Notes under the pieces: generated by a model
What the model was told of the DNA's origin: nothing
Databases searched by the model: none
The model's input: the letters and a program-made list of their open reading frames with translations, nothing else
Assembly: GCF_002205635.1 (NCBI RefSeq)
Contig: NZ_NISJ01000007.1
Location: forward strand, 155,842-219,841
Reading direction: 5' to 3'
Source: Sphingopyxis witflariensis
GTDB taxonomy: Bacteria; Pseudomonadota; Alphaproteobacteria; Sphingomonadales; Sphingomonadaceae
DNA length: 64,000 nucleotides
Shown: piece after piece, positions 1-8,316 of the stretch
How positions within the stretch are numbered: the stretch's first letter is position 1
Layout of the letters: every line of letters starts with the position of its first letter
Translations under genes and position numbers: made by a program

Positions 1-541
1 TACCCGATATATGCGCCGGTCGGTCGAACCGGCCGAACATACGAAACCCCCGCCCGCTGGTCTTGCAATGCGCGATGAGCGCCGCGCAGACCGGATCGTC
101 GCGCGCGAACTTCCGGCAATGGATCAGCATCTCCCCGCCCAGACGGCTATCGAGATGGCAAAACAGCGCGCTCCAGAAGTGCGAAGCAGCATCGGGTCGC
201 ACGAGGGGGAAGCCAAGAAACTGGTTGGTCGCCGACCATGTCTGCCAATTGGCCGCCGGCCAGCGCCCGAAGCGCGATTCGCGCGCCAACGGCAGGACAC
301 CATGCCACGCCCCGTCGTCGCCGGACACAATCGCCAGCCGGATGTCGCGCGCCGACGCCGCATGGCGCAAGGCCACGTCCATGAACCAATGCTGCGCAAA
401 GATATTCGCCGCACCGGCCGCGGTCGACAGATCGGCCCATCGCTTATGATCTGTGGCGGTCAGATCGGCATGTCGCCGCATCTGCACGCCAAGCCTGCCC
501 GGTTTGCGGGCATCTTTGGTACGAACAATGGCTTGATGCAT
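1..541 (-). CDS. GNAT/CelD-like acyltransferase, C-terminally cut by window edge
   Basis: An open reading frame of 180 codons begins with ATG at 541 and runs off the left end without a stop. Its N-terminal half has the pattern W-(x)n-A-(x)n-NIFAQHWFMDVAL, which resembles the BioF2/CelD-type acetyltransferase fold (Acetyltransf_6), where a bulky acceptor and an acyl-CoA or aminoacyl donor are typical. The start codon overlaps the stop of the upstream cupin-like gene by one base (TGATG), so the two genes are almost certainly translationally coupled. The assignment to the acyltransferase family is by pattern only, and the catalytic half lies outside the window. Confidence 0.6.
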   Translation of the reverse strand, partial: MHQAIVRTKDARKPGRLGVQMRRHADLTATDHKRWADLSTAAGAANIFAQHWFMDVALRHAASARDIRLAIVSGDDGAWHGVLPLARESRFGRWPAANWQTWSATNQFLGFPLVRPDAASHFWSALFCHLDSRLGGEMLIHCRKFARDDPVCAALIAHCKTSGRGFRMFGRFDRPAHISG

Positions 542-1374
542 CACAGCAACCGCGCCCGACGCGCGGCACGACAGCCGAAGGCTCGCCAAACGGACTTTTT
601 CGGCCAGGCAGGAATGTCGGCCGACAGGCCGAAACGGCGCAGCACAGGGTTGACCGTCAAAGCGTCGCCGGCGGCGAGGCTCCAGTCATTCTGCCATGTC
701 ATCGACAAGGAGATCGACGGCATCGGCCCCGCCCGCACCCAATGCGGCGAAGCATGGGGAACATAGAGCGCGTCGCCGGGCGCCAGCGGATGCACCGTTC
801 CAAGTGCTTCGAAATCATCCTGCCAGGGCAGCATATTCTCGCCCGCGCGGTGATAGGCTTCGCGCCGGTCGCGCGACAGAAAGGGCGGTTCGGGCGGATA
901 GGTGACGAAATCCTTGTCCCCTGCGATCTGGAACAGGATGTTATATTCGGCGTCGAAATGAAAAGGCGTCAGCGTCCCCGGCGCGGAGATGAAGATAAAC
1001 CCCTTCAGCGATTGTGACAGCCCGGTCAGCGGGGTGATCGCCGGATCAATTTCAGCCATCAGGCTTTGCAGCAGCCCCTGATAGCGCGGCAATTGTTCGA
1101 CAAAACGCAGCATGACCCAGTTGCCGCTGGTTTCGATCGAAGGGATGATATCGGCGATATCGCCGCCGCCCGGCGTATCCATGGCGAAATCGCCGCCATG
1201 CGCCGCATCCGCGACGCGCCGCTCGACATGCTGTTCGGGCAGGTCGCGCGCTGCCTGGGCCAGCGCGGACAGCGACAACAGCGGATGATGTGCGAGTTCG
1301 TGCCGCAATATGGCTGGCGACAGGGGATAGGCATTGGAAAAGCCTCCCAAACTGGATGGTACCAGAAATGTCAT
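541..1374 (-). CDS. Cupin-like (JmjC-type) domain protein
   Basis: This 277-residue protein carries an H-F-D triad at residues 139-141 and a second histidine pair in PHASPHW at 207-211. That is the spacing of the 2-His-1-Asp iron site in cupin_8/JmjC-like dioxygenases. Such proteins usually hydroxylate a protein or peptide side chain using Fe(II) and 2-oxoglutarate, but the substrate here is unknown. In sphingomonads members of this family often lie beside TonB receptor or halogenase loci under sugar-type regulators. The gene is coupled to the acyltransferase-like gene by a TGATG overlap. The ATG lies directly against a palindromic AACCGGTT element. Confidence 0.72.
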   Translation of the reverse strand: MTFLVPSSLGGFSNAYPLSPAILRHELAHHPLLSLSALAQAARDLPEQHVERRVADAAHGGDFAMDTPGGGDIADIIPSIETSGNWVMLRFVEQLPRYQGLLQSLMAEIDPAITPLTGLSQSLKGFIFISAPGTLTPFHFDAEYNILFQIAGDKDFVTYPPEPPFLSRDRREAYHRAGENMLPWQDDFEALGTVHPLAPGDALYVPHASPHWVRAGPMPSISLSMTWQNDWSLAAGDALTVNPVLRRFGLSADIPAWPKKSVWRAFGCRAARRARLL

Positions 1375-1438
1375 AACCGGTTTTGAAAACCTCCGCCGCT
1401 TCCTCTCGGGCTAGCGGCGAAGGCTAAAAAACCGGTTA
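1374..1438. promoter_or_regulatory. Paired AACCGGTT operator-like elements
   Basis: TAACCGGTTTT at 1374-1384 and its exact reverse complement AAAACCGGTTA at 1428-1438 flank the presumed promoter of the cupin-like gene. Each is centred on the self-complementary octamer AACCGGTT, typical of LacI-family operators. The proximal copy abuts the start codon. No LacI-type regulator is encoded in the window, so the binding protein is inferred. Confidence 0.45.
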
Positions 1439-1483
1439 ATTCTCTCTATTTCCATGCCCTTATCGTCCCGTACCGGAACACCG

Positions 1484-2683
1484 TCAGGCGGCAAGCAGGT
1501 CGGGAAGCTGATCCCATGGCACCGGACCCGACCGCAAAAATCCCTGCCAGCTCGCAACTCCAAGTTCTTTCAATCGCGCGAGCTGCTTCTCATTCTCGAC
1601 TCCTTCGGCCACCACCAACAGCCCCAGCGCACGCGCTAGGTCGACGATGGCGCGCACGACGATGCGGTCGCGGTCGCTGCCATCGATCGTACGGGTGAAG
1701 CCGCTGTCGATCTTCAGATAGTCGATCGGCAGCCGCGCGAGCAGCGACAGGCTGGAATAGCCGGTGCCGAAATCGTCGATCGCAACCGCACAGCCAAATG
1801 ACCGTATCTGCGCGAGTTGATCGGCGGCGCTCGCCGGATCGCTGAGCATCGCCTGTTCGGTGAGCTCGAGCGTCAGCCGGTCGGGATCGACTCCCGCAGC
1901 CTTTGTCATCGCGGCAAAACGCCCGGCAAATTCGGGATCGCCGAGGTCTGCGGCGGTAATGTTGAGCGATACGCGCAGTCCACCCAGCGATTTCGGCCAG
2001 TTCGCGATTTCAGCCAGCGCAACGCGGTGTGCATGTTCGGTCAGTTCGCGCTCGAGCCGCGCCGCGCGCGCCGCAGTGACGAGCGCCCCGGCGCCAAGCA
2101 GCCCCAATTCGGGGTGCTGCCAGCGTAGCAACGCTTCGACCCCCATCATTTCTCCGGTGCCGACATCATATTGCGGCTGATAAAAAATGATGACTTCATC
2201 TTGCGACAGCGCGGCATGGACCATCGCCCCATCGCGCGCCGATGCCGGGCGCCCCAGCTGATCGCTCGCGCTGCGCAATTGCTCGCCGACAGGCTCGTCG
2301 CGCGTGATCATCGCCGCCGCGATGCGGATCGCAAGGCGCCCATTGGGGTCGCCGACCATCGGCTCGGCGAGCGCGACGTGGAGCGCCCGCTCCTGCGCGC
2401 GCAACGCGCCAAGCGACAGCGGCACGGCGGGAATGATCAGGAAACGCGGACCGTCGAGCCGCTCGACGCGCGAGCCCCGGCCGAATTCATCGCCTGCGAA
2501 ACTCTCAAGGCGCCGCCCCATCTCATCAAGCACCGCGTCACCCGCCGCGGTTCCGGCGCTGTTGTTGATACGCGCCATCTGGTCGACCTGAACCAGTATC
2601 ACACCAACGTCGGCATCATGCTTCACCTGCAACAGTTCAAGGGTGCGAACGCAGGCGGCAAAGGATTCGGGAACGCGATTCAT
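1484..2683 (-). CDS. EAL-domain c-di-GMP phosphodiesterase with degenerate GGDEF domain
   Basis: The 399-residue protein has an N-terminal GGDEF-like fold in which the signature loop reads RLDGPRF (about residues 76-81), so cyclase activity is unlikely. The C-terminal EAL domain is intact: VEALLRW (EAL at 183-185), LNITAAD, LELTEQ, DDFGTGYSS, LKIDSGF and VAEGVEN. The metal- and substrate-binding residues of active c-di-GMP phosphodiesterases are therefore present. There is no signal peptide or membrane segment, so it is probably cytoplasmic. It is divergent from moaA with a 60-bp gap. It likely hydrolyses c-di-GMP to pGpG, with the degenerate domain possibly sensing GTP. Confidence 0.9.
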   Translation of the reverse strand: MNRVPESFAACVRTLELLQVKHDADVGVILVQVDQMARINNSAGTAAGDAVLDEMGRRLESFAGDEFGRGSRVERLDGPRFLIIPAVPLSLGALRAQERALHVALAEPMVGDPNGRLAIRIAAAMITRDEPVGEQLRSASDQLGRPASARDGAMVHAALSQDEVIIFYQPQYDVGTGEMMGVEALLRWQHPELGLLGAGALVTAARAARLERELTEHAHRVALAEIANWPKSLGGLRVSLNITAADLGDPEFAGRFAAMTKAAGVDPDRLTLELTEQAMLSDPASAADQLAQIRSFGCAVAIDDFGTGYSSLSLLARLPIDYLKIDSGFTRTIDGSDRDRIVVRAIVDLARALGLLVVAEGVENEKQLARLKELGVASWQGFLRSGPVPWDQLPDLLAA

Positions 2684-2743
2684 CGCCGCTTCCTAACAGG
2701 CTTTGCTTGCCAAGCGCTTGCCTTTTGCATCACAATATCGGCG

Positions 2744-3766
2744 ATGGCGGAAATTTCCTCCTCTCCGCGCGCCGCCGCGGCAAATCTGGTCGACGGCCAT
2801 GGCCGCCGGATCGACTATCTGCGCCTGTCGGTCACCGACCGCTGCGACCTGCGCTGCCGCTATTGCATGGCAGAGGATATGGTCTTTCTCCCCAAATCGC
2901 AGGTGCTGAGCATCGAGGAAATGGCCGAACTTGCCGAGCGTTTCGTCGCGCGCGGTATTCGCCGTATCCGCCTGACCGGCGGCGAACCGCTGGTACGGCG
3001 CGGGATCGACACGCTGGCCATGCGGCTCGGCGCGCTGATTGGCCATGGCATCGACGAACTGACGCTGACCACCAACGCGATGCGGCTGGCCGAACACGCC
3101 CCGATGCTGGCGGCGGCGGGGGTGCGGCGCATCAACGTCAGCCTCGACACGCTCGACCCTGCCGCCTTTCGCCACATCACCCGCGTCGGCGACTTGGGCG
3201 TCGCGCTGCGCGGTATCGCGGCGGCGCGGGATACCGGACTACAGGTCAAGATCAACATGGTTGCGCTCGCCGGGCTCAACGAAGACCAACTCTTGCCGAT
3301 GCTCGCCTATTGCGCCGCAAACGGCTGCGACCTCACACTCATCGAAACGATGCCCCTCGGCGAAGTAACCGACGACCGCAGCGACCATTATATCCCGCTC
3401 CATCATTTCATCGCGCCGTTACGTGCAGAACGACCTATCTATCCGGTCGATCAGAAAACCGGCGGGCCGGCGCGCTATTTCGCAGTCGAGGACAGCCCGG
3501 TAACGCTGGGCCTGATAACCCCTTTGAGCGACAATTTCTGTTCGACCTGCAACCGCATCCGCCTGACGGTCGAGGGCCGCATCTATATGTGCTTGGGGCA
3601 GGACGACCATGTTGACCTGCGCGCCGCGCTGCGTGAGGGTGGTGCCGCAGCCGCAGATAGCTTGATCGACGCCGCACTCGCTGGCAAACCTCGCGCGCAT
3701 GACTTTCATATCGAACGAAAGTCGGGACCGGCGGTCGCGCGTCATATGAGTGCAACGGGCGGCTAG
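2744..3766 (+). CDS. moaA: GTP 3',8-cyclase MoaA (molybdenum cofactor)
   Basis: This radical-SAM enzyme converts GTP to 3',8-cyclo-7,8-dihydro-GTP, the first step of molybdopterin synthesis together with MoaC. The N-terminal cluster motif is CDLRCRYC (Cys34, Cys38, Cys41). The C-terminal second [4Fe-4S] site starts at FCSTCNR and ends with a further Cys in YMCLG. The protein ends in Gly-Gly, the conserved C-terminal tail needed for activity. I chose the ATG at 2744 because it gives the usual length (340 aa); the frame stays open far upstream but overlaps the divergent EAL gene. The next gene, nadK, follows after 25 bp. Confidence 0.95.
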   Translation: MAEISSSPRAAAANLVDGHGRRIDYLRLSVTDRCDLRCRYCMAEDMVFLPKSQVLSIEEMAELAERFVARGIRRIRLTGGEPLVRRGIDTLAMRLGALIGHGIDELTLTTNAMRLAEHAPMLAAAGVRRINVSLDTLDPAAFRHITRVGDLGVALRGIAAARDTGLQVKINMVALAGLNEDQLLPMLAYCAANGCDLTLIETMPLGEVTDDRSDHYIPLHHFIAPLRAERPIYPVDQKTGGPARYFAVEDSPVTLGLITPLSDNFCSTCNRIRLTVEGRIYMCLGQDDHVDLRAALREGGAAAADSLIDAALAGKPRAHDFHIERKSGPAVARHMSATGG

Positions 3767-3791
3767 GATAGCCACCCCAAGGGGAATCAAA

Positions 3792-4562
3792 ATGTATCGC
3801 AAGATCGCGCTCGTCGCATCGAACGCGCCAGCGGCCATGGAGGCGGAGGCCGAACTGCGTCCCCTTTATGACTTCGTCGATCTGCGCGAGGCCGATTTGC
3901 TGATCGCGCTCGGCGGCGACGGCTTCCTGCTCCACATGCTGCACCAGTTGCTCGACGAGCGGCGCTCGCTGCCCGTTTTCGGGATGAACCGCGGCACCAT
4001 AGGCTTTTTGATGAATGAATTTCGTGTCGAGGGGCTGATCGACCGAATCGCGAAAGCACGGCCGTTCCTGATCCACCCGCTTTCGGGCGACATCACAACG
4101 ATCAACGGCGAACGCCACATTCTGCCCGCGATCAACGAAATTTCGTTGCTCCGCGAAACGCGCCAGGCGGCAAAGCTGGAGGTGTTGATCAACGAACGCA
4201 TGATGCTGGAGGAGCTTGCGTGCGACGGAGTGCTCGTATCGACGCCGGCGGGTTCGACCGCCTATAATCTGTCCGCTAACGGCCCGATTCTGCCACTCAC
4301 GTCGGAAATGCTCGCACTGACGCCGATCAGCCCCTTTCGCCCGCGGCGCTGGCGCGGCGCGCTGGTCCCCGAATCGACGAGCATCCGCTTCAACGTCCGC
4401 GAGGCCGCGAAACGCCCGGTCAGCGCGGTCGCCGACCAGCGCGAAATCCGCGATGTGAAGACGGTTTTGGTCACCAGCGACCGCAGCCGACCGCTGACTT
4501 TGCTCTTCGATCCCGACCAGGGGCTCGACGAGCGCATCGCGATGGAACAATTTATCGTTTGA
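3792..4562 (+). CDS. nadK: NAD kinase
   Basis: The enzyme phosphorylates NAD to NADP with ATP or polyphosphate. The 256-residue protein has the diagnostic GGDG motif (residues 41-44) and a later NEIS element followed by TPAGSTAYNLSANGP, the nucleotide-binding block of the family. The ATG at 3792 sits behind an AAGGGGA ribosome-binding site, whereas an upstream in-frame start would overlap moaA. The gene lies just upstream of tRNA-Asn. The short alphaproteobacterial form is normal. Confidence 0.94.
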   Translation: MYRKIALVASNAPAAMEAEAELRPLYDFVDLREADLLIALGGDGFLLHMLHQLLDERRSLPVFGMNRGTIGFLMNEFRVEGLIDRIAKARPFLIHPLSGDITTINGERHILPAINEISLLRETRQAAKLEVLINERMMLEELACDGVLVSTPAGSTAYNLSANGPILPLTSEMLALTPISPFRPRRWRGALVPESTSIRFNVREAAKRPVSAVADQREIRDVKTVLVTSDRSRPLTLLFDPDQGLDERIAMEQFIV

Positions 4563-4623
4563 GGTCTTGCAAAATGATTCAAGCGGCGGCAAAGGGACCG
4601 CCTTGTCTGCTTCGGCAGACCGC

Positions 4624-4698
4624 TCCTCGGTAGCTCAGTGGTAGAGCAATCGACTGTTAATCGATCGGTCGTAGGTTCGAATCCTACCCGGGGAGCCA
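4624..4698 (+). tRNA. tRNA-Asn (anticodon GTT)
   Basis: The 75-nt cloverleaf has acceptor arms TCCTCGG and CCGGGGA, the D-arm TAGCTCAGTGGTAGAGCA, an anticodon loop CTGTTAA with GTT, a T-arm GGTTCGAATCC and an encoded CCA at 4696-4698. The gene is the integration target of the adjacent island. Its last 19 bp are repeated at 16217-16235, so the insertion left the tRNA intact. Confidence 0.97.
4680..4698 (+). repeat. Attachment site repeat (left), within tRNA-Asn
   Basis: The 19 bp at the 3' end of the tRNA, from the T-arm to CCA, recur perfectly at 16217-16235. They form the left boundary of the island. The integrase gene begins 163 bp inside this repeat, the usual arrangement for P4-type integrases. 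Confidence 0.92.
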
Positions 4699-4861
4699 TT
4701 TCTTCATTCGCTGCTGTTCGCAAGCGACCACCCATCACCCAAAATCACTAGAGAAACTGCGGCGGACCCGTTCGCTTGTGTTCGTTGCCATTCGCTCCCT
4801 TTCGCGCTAATGGTGGGGGACAAAACGGCGGAACAGTTCAAACTCGAACTTTGAGGTGGGA

Positions 4862-6052
4862 ATGGGCAGTCTTACACAGGCGCATATCCGGGCTGCGCTA
4901 GCGAAGCCCGGAAAGCACCACGACGGCGACGGACTCCTGCTTTTCGTTCGCGAAACGGGGCAAGCGAGCTGGGTCGCCCGGGTTCAGCACGACGGAAAGC
5001 GACGCGAGTTCGGTCTTGGAAGCCTGCGCGCGGTGACGCTCGGCGCGGCGCGCGAGAAGGCGGCTTTGGTGAAAGCCGCACTGGTCGCCGGTCGCGACCC
5101 GCATCTGGCGTTGCAGCCTCCAAAGGAACTGACCCGCACCTTCCGCGACGCGGCGCTGGGCTTTCTGGAAGCAAAGGCGGCGGACGCCAAAATTTCGGAT
5201 GCCAAACGGCGGCAGCAGCTATCGCAGCTCAAAACCTATGCCTTTCCTGCCCTTGGCAAATTGCAGGTGCAAAGCATCGATGCCGACGCCATCGCCGCCT
5301 GCCTTCGCCCGATCTGGACGCGCAAGCCGGAAACGGGACGCAAGGTCCGCAGTCTGATTATCCGCACCCTGCGATTTGCCCGGCCGGATGGCGCACTGTT
5401 CATCGGGACACTTGGCCCGGCTATCGCCGACCGCTTGCCCGCCCAGCCCAAGCGGGGGAATTTCGAGGCGATGCCCTATGGCGACCTGCCCGCCTTCATG
5501 GCGCGGCTGGCCGACAAGGGCGGCATGGGGGCGCTGGCGTTGCGCGTCCTGATCCTGACCGCCGCGCGCAGCGGTGAGATTCGGGGCGCAACGTGGAGCG
5601 AGATTGATCTGGACACCGCCGTGTGGACCGTCCCGGCCGAGCGCATGAAGGCACGGCGGGCGCATCGCGTTCCCCTATCGCTCCCCGCCGTCGCCCTTTT
5701 CCGTGAGGCCGCTTCGATCCGGCGCGCTGGGACCGATCTGATTTTTCCAGCCATAAGCGGCAAGACGCTTAGCGACATGACGCTGACCAAGGCGCTGCGC
5801 GATATGCACGCTCCCTGCACCGTGCATGGCTTTCGCTCAACCTTTCGCGACTGGGCAGCGGAACAGACCAGCCTGCCGGGCGAAATCGCCGAAGCCGCGC
5901 TGGCGCATACCGTGCCCAATGCGGTCGAAGCCGCCTACCGCCGGACCGATTTTTTCGACAAGCGCCGCGAATTGATGGATGGTTGGGCCGGATTTGCTGC
6001 TGGTGCCGGTGATGGGAATGTGGTGCCCATTGCTGCCGGGACGCGAAAATAA
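4862..6052 (+). CDS. P4-type tyrosine recombinase (island integrase)
   Basis: This 396-residue site-specific recombinase has an N-terminal arm-binding DUF4102-like domain (LTQAHIRAALAKPGKHHDGDGL), a SAM-like core-binding domain, and a C-terminal catalytic domain. Catalytic residues are visible: Arg in TAARSGEIRG (about residue 232), HGFR (His-x-x-Arg, about 322), a His in ALAHTVP and the nucleophile Tyr in EAAYRR (about 358). The ATG at 4862 has a GAGGTGGG ribosome-binding site. A GTG six bases upstream is possible. It should act on the 19-bp attachment sites that bound this island. Confidence 0.93.
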   Translation: MGSLTQAHIRAALAKPGKHHDGDGLLLFVRETGQASWVARVQHDGKRREFGLGSLRAVTLGAAREKAALVKAALVAGRDPHLALQPPKELTRTFRDAALGFLEAKAADAKISDAKRRQQLSQLKTYAFPALGKLQVQSIDADAIAACLRPIWTRKPETGRKVRSLIIRTLRFARPDGALFIGTLGPAIADRLPAQPKRGNFEAMPYGDLPAFMARLADKGGMGALALRVLILTAARSGEIRGATWSEIDLDTAVWTVPAERMKARRAHRVPLSLPAVALFREAASIRRAGTDLIFPAISGKTLSDMTLTKALRDMHAPCTVHGFRSTFRDWAAEQTSLPGEIAEAALAHTVPNAVEAAYRRTDFFDKRRELMDGWAGFAAGAGDGNVVPIAAGTRK

Positions 6053-6214
6053 CGAACTACGAAGCTCGCGGCTTGCGGGAGATGCTGCGCTTCACGCCCG
6101 GCTAGACCGCAACATAACTGACGTGTCTTGCGCGATTAACCTGCGGAAGCCATGTTCCATCAATGTTCACCCCTGTCCGCACAGATACGGGCAGCTTCTG
6201 ATAGGGCGACAAGC

Positions 6215-6979
6215 ATGGACCTTCACGGCGATAGCGAGGCGCTGGCAATTATCCAGTCTTGGGGATGGGATCGTTTCGATACTCGCTTTGAAATTGAAGT
6301 TCCTTTGATGATGCCTCTTAGTGAAGCGATAAATCGGCTCGCCATGGAAGGGCACGTCGATCCAGCAATGGCCATGCTATCGCTTCTGGCGGATGGGCAG
6401 TTGGTATCAACTGGCAGCTACAGTTGGAAGCGATACCGGAACGACCACAATCAGAGGGACGGGATCGGAGAAATTCCGGCGCGGCGATGGGTATCGCTGA
6501 AAGAAGGCCTTGCCGAGAACAGCAAAACCTTCGGACTCAACGAAGTCACTCTGCGTTTCATGTATGAGGGTTGGGACGAATACAAAGCGGCGCGCGCCGA
6601 TTGGACATGGACGGCGGACCGGTTCGCAACCGCCGAAGCTTCGAGCGGCGATTTTTTGAGCAGCGGCTATTTCGAAGAGACATATGTGGTTTGCGATATT
6701 GAGGTTCGACCGGCGGAAGTCGAATCCGCTGGCGCTCCAGCATCACGCGCGGCCGAGCGCAACAAGGGTGGTGCGCCGTCGAAGTATGATTGGGAACGCG
6801 CGGTGGCGGCAATCGTGTTCCAGTGGGCGGATGATGGGCCTTGGCAGCCCACCTCCCAAGCCGAGGTGAAAAACAAGCTGGCGGATTGGTTCGCAGACCG
6901 GGATGAACAGCCGTCGGAAACCTTACTGAAAGATCGCGCCCGCTGGCTATTCGAGGAATTTCGGCGACGCGGGCAATAA
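6215..6979 (+). CDS. Island protein of unknown function
   Basis: This 254-residue soluble protein has no catalytic motif that I recognise. The N-terminal half is rich in Trp and Tyr. After a GGAPSKYDW linker near residue 190 there is a small helical C-terminal domain with the pattern KYDW...W....P.....A....L.DWF......PSE. Similar C-terminal domains occur in other alphaproteobacterial island proteins and may bind DNA, which is inference. An alternative start exists at 6152; the ATG at 6215 (MDLHGDSEAL) is preferred as the more conservative choice. It lies between the integrase and the small HTH gene. Confidence 0.6.
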   Translation: MDLHGDSEALAIIQSWGWDRFDTRFEIEVPLMMPLSEAINRLAMEGHVDPAMAMLSLLADGQLVSTGSYSWKRYRNDHNQRDGIGEIPARRWVSLKEGLAENSKTFGLNEVTLRFMYEGWDEYKAARADWTWTADRFATAEASSGDFLSSGYFEETYVVCDIEVRPAEVESAGAPASRAAERNKGGAPSKYDWERAVAAIVFQWADDGPWQPTSQAEVKNKLADWFADRDEQPSETLLKDRARWLFEEFRRRGQ

Positions 6980-7108
6980 CCTCTTGGCCTAGGGTTTCTG
7001 ACCAGTTCTCGACCTTGCTGGCCGACGGCCGGGGCAGCCCGCCGCTATCCTTTCTCTATCGCCCGCAGCCGTTGCCGTGCGGGGATGAACCGGAAAGGAA
7101 GTAACATT

Positions 7109-7291
7109 ATGGATCCCGTGCTTTGCAGCATCGCCGACGCCGCCCGCGTGTTGGGCATCGGCCGGACGAAAGCCTATGAGCTGATCGACGACGGCTCGCT
7201 TGTGACCATCACCATCGGCACCCGTCGTCTTGTGAAGGTGGACAGCATCAAGCGTCTGGCCGAAGGCCCGGCGACCCGCGACGCCGCGTGA
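7109..7291 (+). CDS. Small helix-turn-helix protein, excisionase-like
   Basis: The 60-residue protein has a MerR/excisionase-type winged HTH pattern: CSIADAARVLGIGRTKAYELIDDGSL followed by TIGTRRLVKVDSI. Such proteins commonly act as recombination directionality factors or as AlpA-like activators of island integrases. The ATG at 7109 is preceded by AAGGAAG, so I prefer it over an in-frame ATG at 7085. The next gene begins 8 bp downstream, which suggests an operon with the replication-initiator-like gene. Confidence 0.8.
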   Translation: MDPVLCSIADAARVLGIGRTKAYELIDDGSLVTITIGTRRLVKVDSIKRLAEGPATRDAA

Positions 7292-7299
7292 GATAGGCC

Positions 7300-8007
7300 G
7301 TGTCCGATAAATTTCGCCGGGCAACATATCCCCGCCACGTCCGTATCTTTCACAGGCTATTACAGTCCGCAGCATGGCGGAACCTGTCCGGCAGCGCCGC
7401 AAAGGTGCTGCTGACGCTGGCCGCGCTCGAAAAAGGCGACAATAATGGCGAGTTTTTCCTTTCGGCACGCACCGGGGCCGAAATGACCGGACTGGGCAAG
7501 AATGCCGTTAATCGCGCACTGCACGAATTGCTGGAAAAGGGCTTCATCTATTGCGCCGAACGCGGTGGCTTTTCTCGCAAGACGCCGCACGCCGCGCGTT
7601 GGGGGCTGACTTGGGCAGCGGGGCCTAAGGGAAGCGAGCATCGCGCGCCGTCCCATGCTTATGAAAAATGGAGACCGGAGAAAAAGCGCGGTCCCCGGAA
7701 CAGGGACGATGCGGTCCCCGAAACGCGGACAGTTACGCAAAATGCCCCCGTCCATTGTCCCCAAATCGGGGACAGCGAAGCGAAAGAAATGGCGCAAAAC
7801 CGCCAAACTGCTACTGTCCCGAAATCAGGGACACATACTAGTTACCAGGGGATATCGCTCCAATCGGCCGCGCAGCACCACCCGCGTTTGCCATCGGTCG
7901 CATGGTGGCAGCCCGATCACAGCCTGTCCCTCGCACAGCTTGCCTATACGACCATCCTCGCCGGTTTCCTCAGTCGGGCCATAACCGAAAAACGGCTTGC
8001 GGCATGA
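7300..8007 (+). CDS. Winged-helix replication-initiator-like protein
   Basis: The 235-residue protein starts with GTG. Residues 10-100 form a winged-helix pattern (LSGSAAKVLLTLAAL..., LSARTGAEMTGLGKNAVNRALHELLEKGFI) like the helix-turn-helix proteins of phages and islands that initiate replication. The middle region is charged and unstructured and carries repeated V-P-x-x-G-T-type peptides. At DNA level these are four 17-bp palindromes (7691-7832). The C-terminus, from about residue 190, is a short hydrophobic stretch. The stop overlaps the next start by ATGA. A role in island replication or copy control is inferred. Confidence 0.62.
   Translation: MSDKFRRATYPRHVRIFHRLLQSAAWRNLSGSAAKVLLTLAALEKGDNNGEFFLSARTGAEMTGLGKNAVNRALHELLEKGFIYCAERGGFSRKTPHAARWGLTWAAGPKGSEHRAPSHAYEKWRPEKKRGPRNRDDAVPETRTVTQNAPVHCPQIGDSEAKEMAQNRQTATVPKSGTHTSYQGISLQSAAQHHPRLPSVAWWQPDHSLSLAQLAYTTILAGFLSRAITEKRLAA
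7691..7832 (+). repeat. Four 17-bp palindromic repeats inside the initiator-like gene
   Basis: The copies are at 7691-7707, 7714-7730, 7757-7773 and 7816-7832. The consensus is GTCCC-N7-GGGAC, with 5- or 6-bp arms and one mismatch in the second copy. Each encodes a related heptapeptide (for example AVPETRT and TVPKSGT). They could be iterons or binding sites for the protein itself, as in phages whose origin lies inside the initiator gene. Confidence 0.7.
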
Positions 8008-8315
8008 ATGATGCGGATAAACGCGCCCTGTGGCGGCGATGGTGCGAAGAGCGGGGCGACTTTCCACCCCAATGCAGAGATATGATCTGCGGTGCTCGCA
8101 CCCGCACTGGAACGCCGTGCAAGCGCCGCGATCTGTATCGGTCCGGCCGGTGCAAGTTGCATGGCGGACCTTCGACGGGGCCGCGAACCGCAAAAGGCAA
8201 GCGGCGGTCCGCTCGTAATGGAAATCGGGCCATTCGAGGCGAACCCCATGTGAGGGTGCAGAAAGCTGATGATTTAGGAAAAACTGGCGACGCGACCGCT
8301 GGCGGAGGAGATTGA
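8004..8315 (+). CDS. HGGxSTGP-motif island protein
   Basis: This 103-residue basic protein contains CGARTRTGTPCKRR and a downstream C-x-LHGGPSTGPRT block. That is the signature of the small phage- and island-encoded HGGxSTG family, in which Cys and His residues may bind a metal. The biochemical function is not known. The ATG overlaps the preceding stop (ATGA). The next gene starts two bases after this stop, so the three genes are co-transcribed. Confidence 0.78.
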   Translation: MNDADKRALWRRWCEERGDFPPQCRDMICGARTRTGTPCKRRDLYRSGRCKLHGGPSTGPRTAKGKRRSARNGNRAIRGEPHVRVQKADDLGKTGDATAGGGD

Positions 8316-8316
8316 A

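Noticed and set aside
2468..2498. A GDEF tetrapeptide in the EAL protein (about residues 64-67)
   Set aside because: It does not align with the GGDEF active-site loop, which is LDGPRF a little later. It is chance and gives no reason to expect cyclase activity.
3435..4592. Minus-strand open frame antisense to nadK
   Set aside because: It covers nadK and has low-complexity Arg-rich translation without motifs; nadK is clear.
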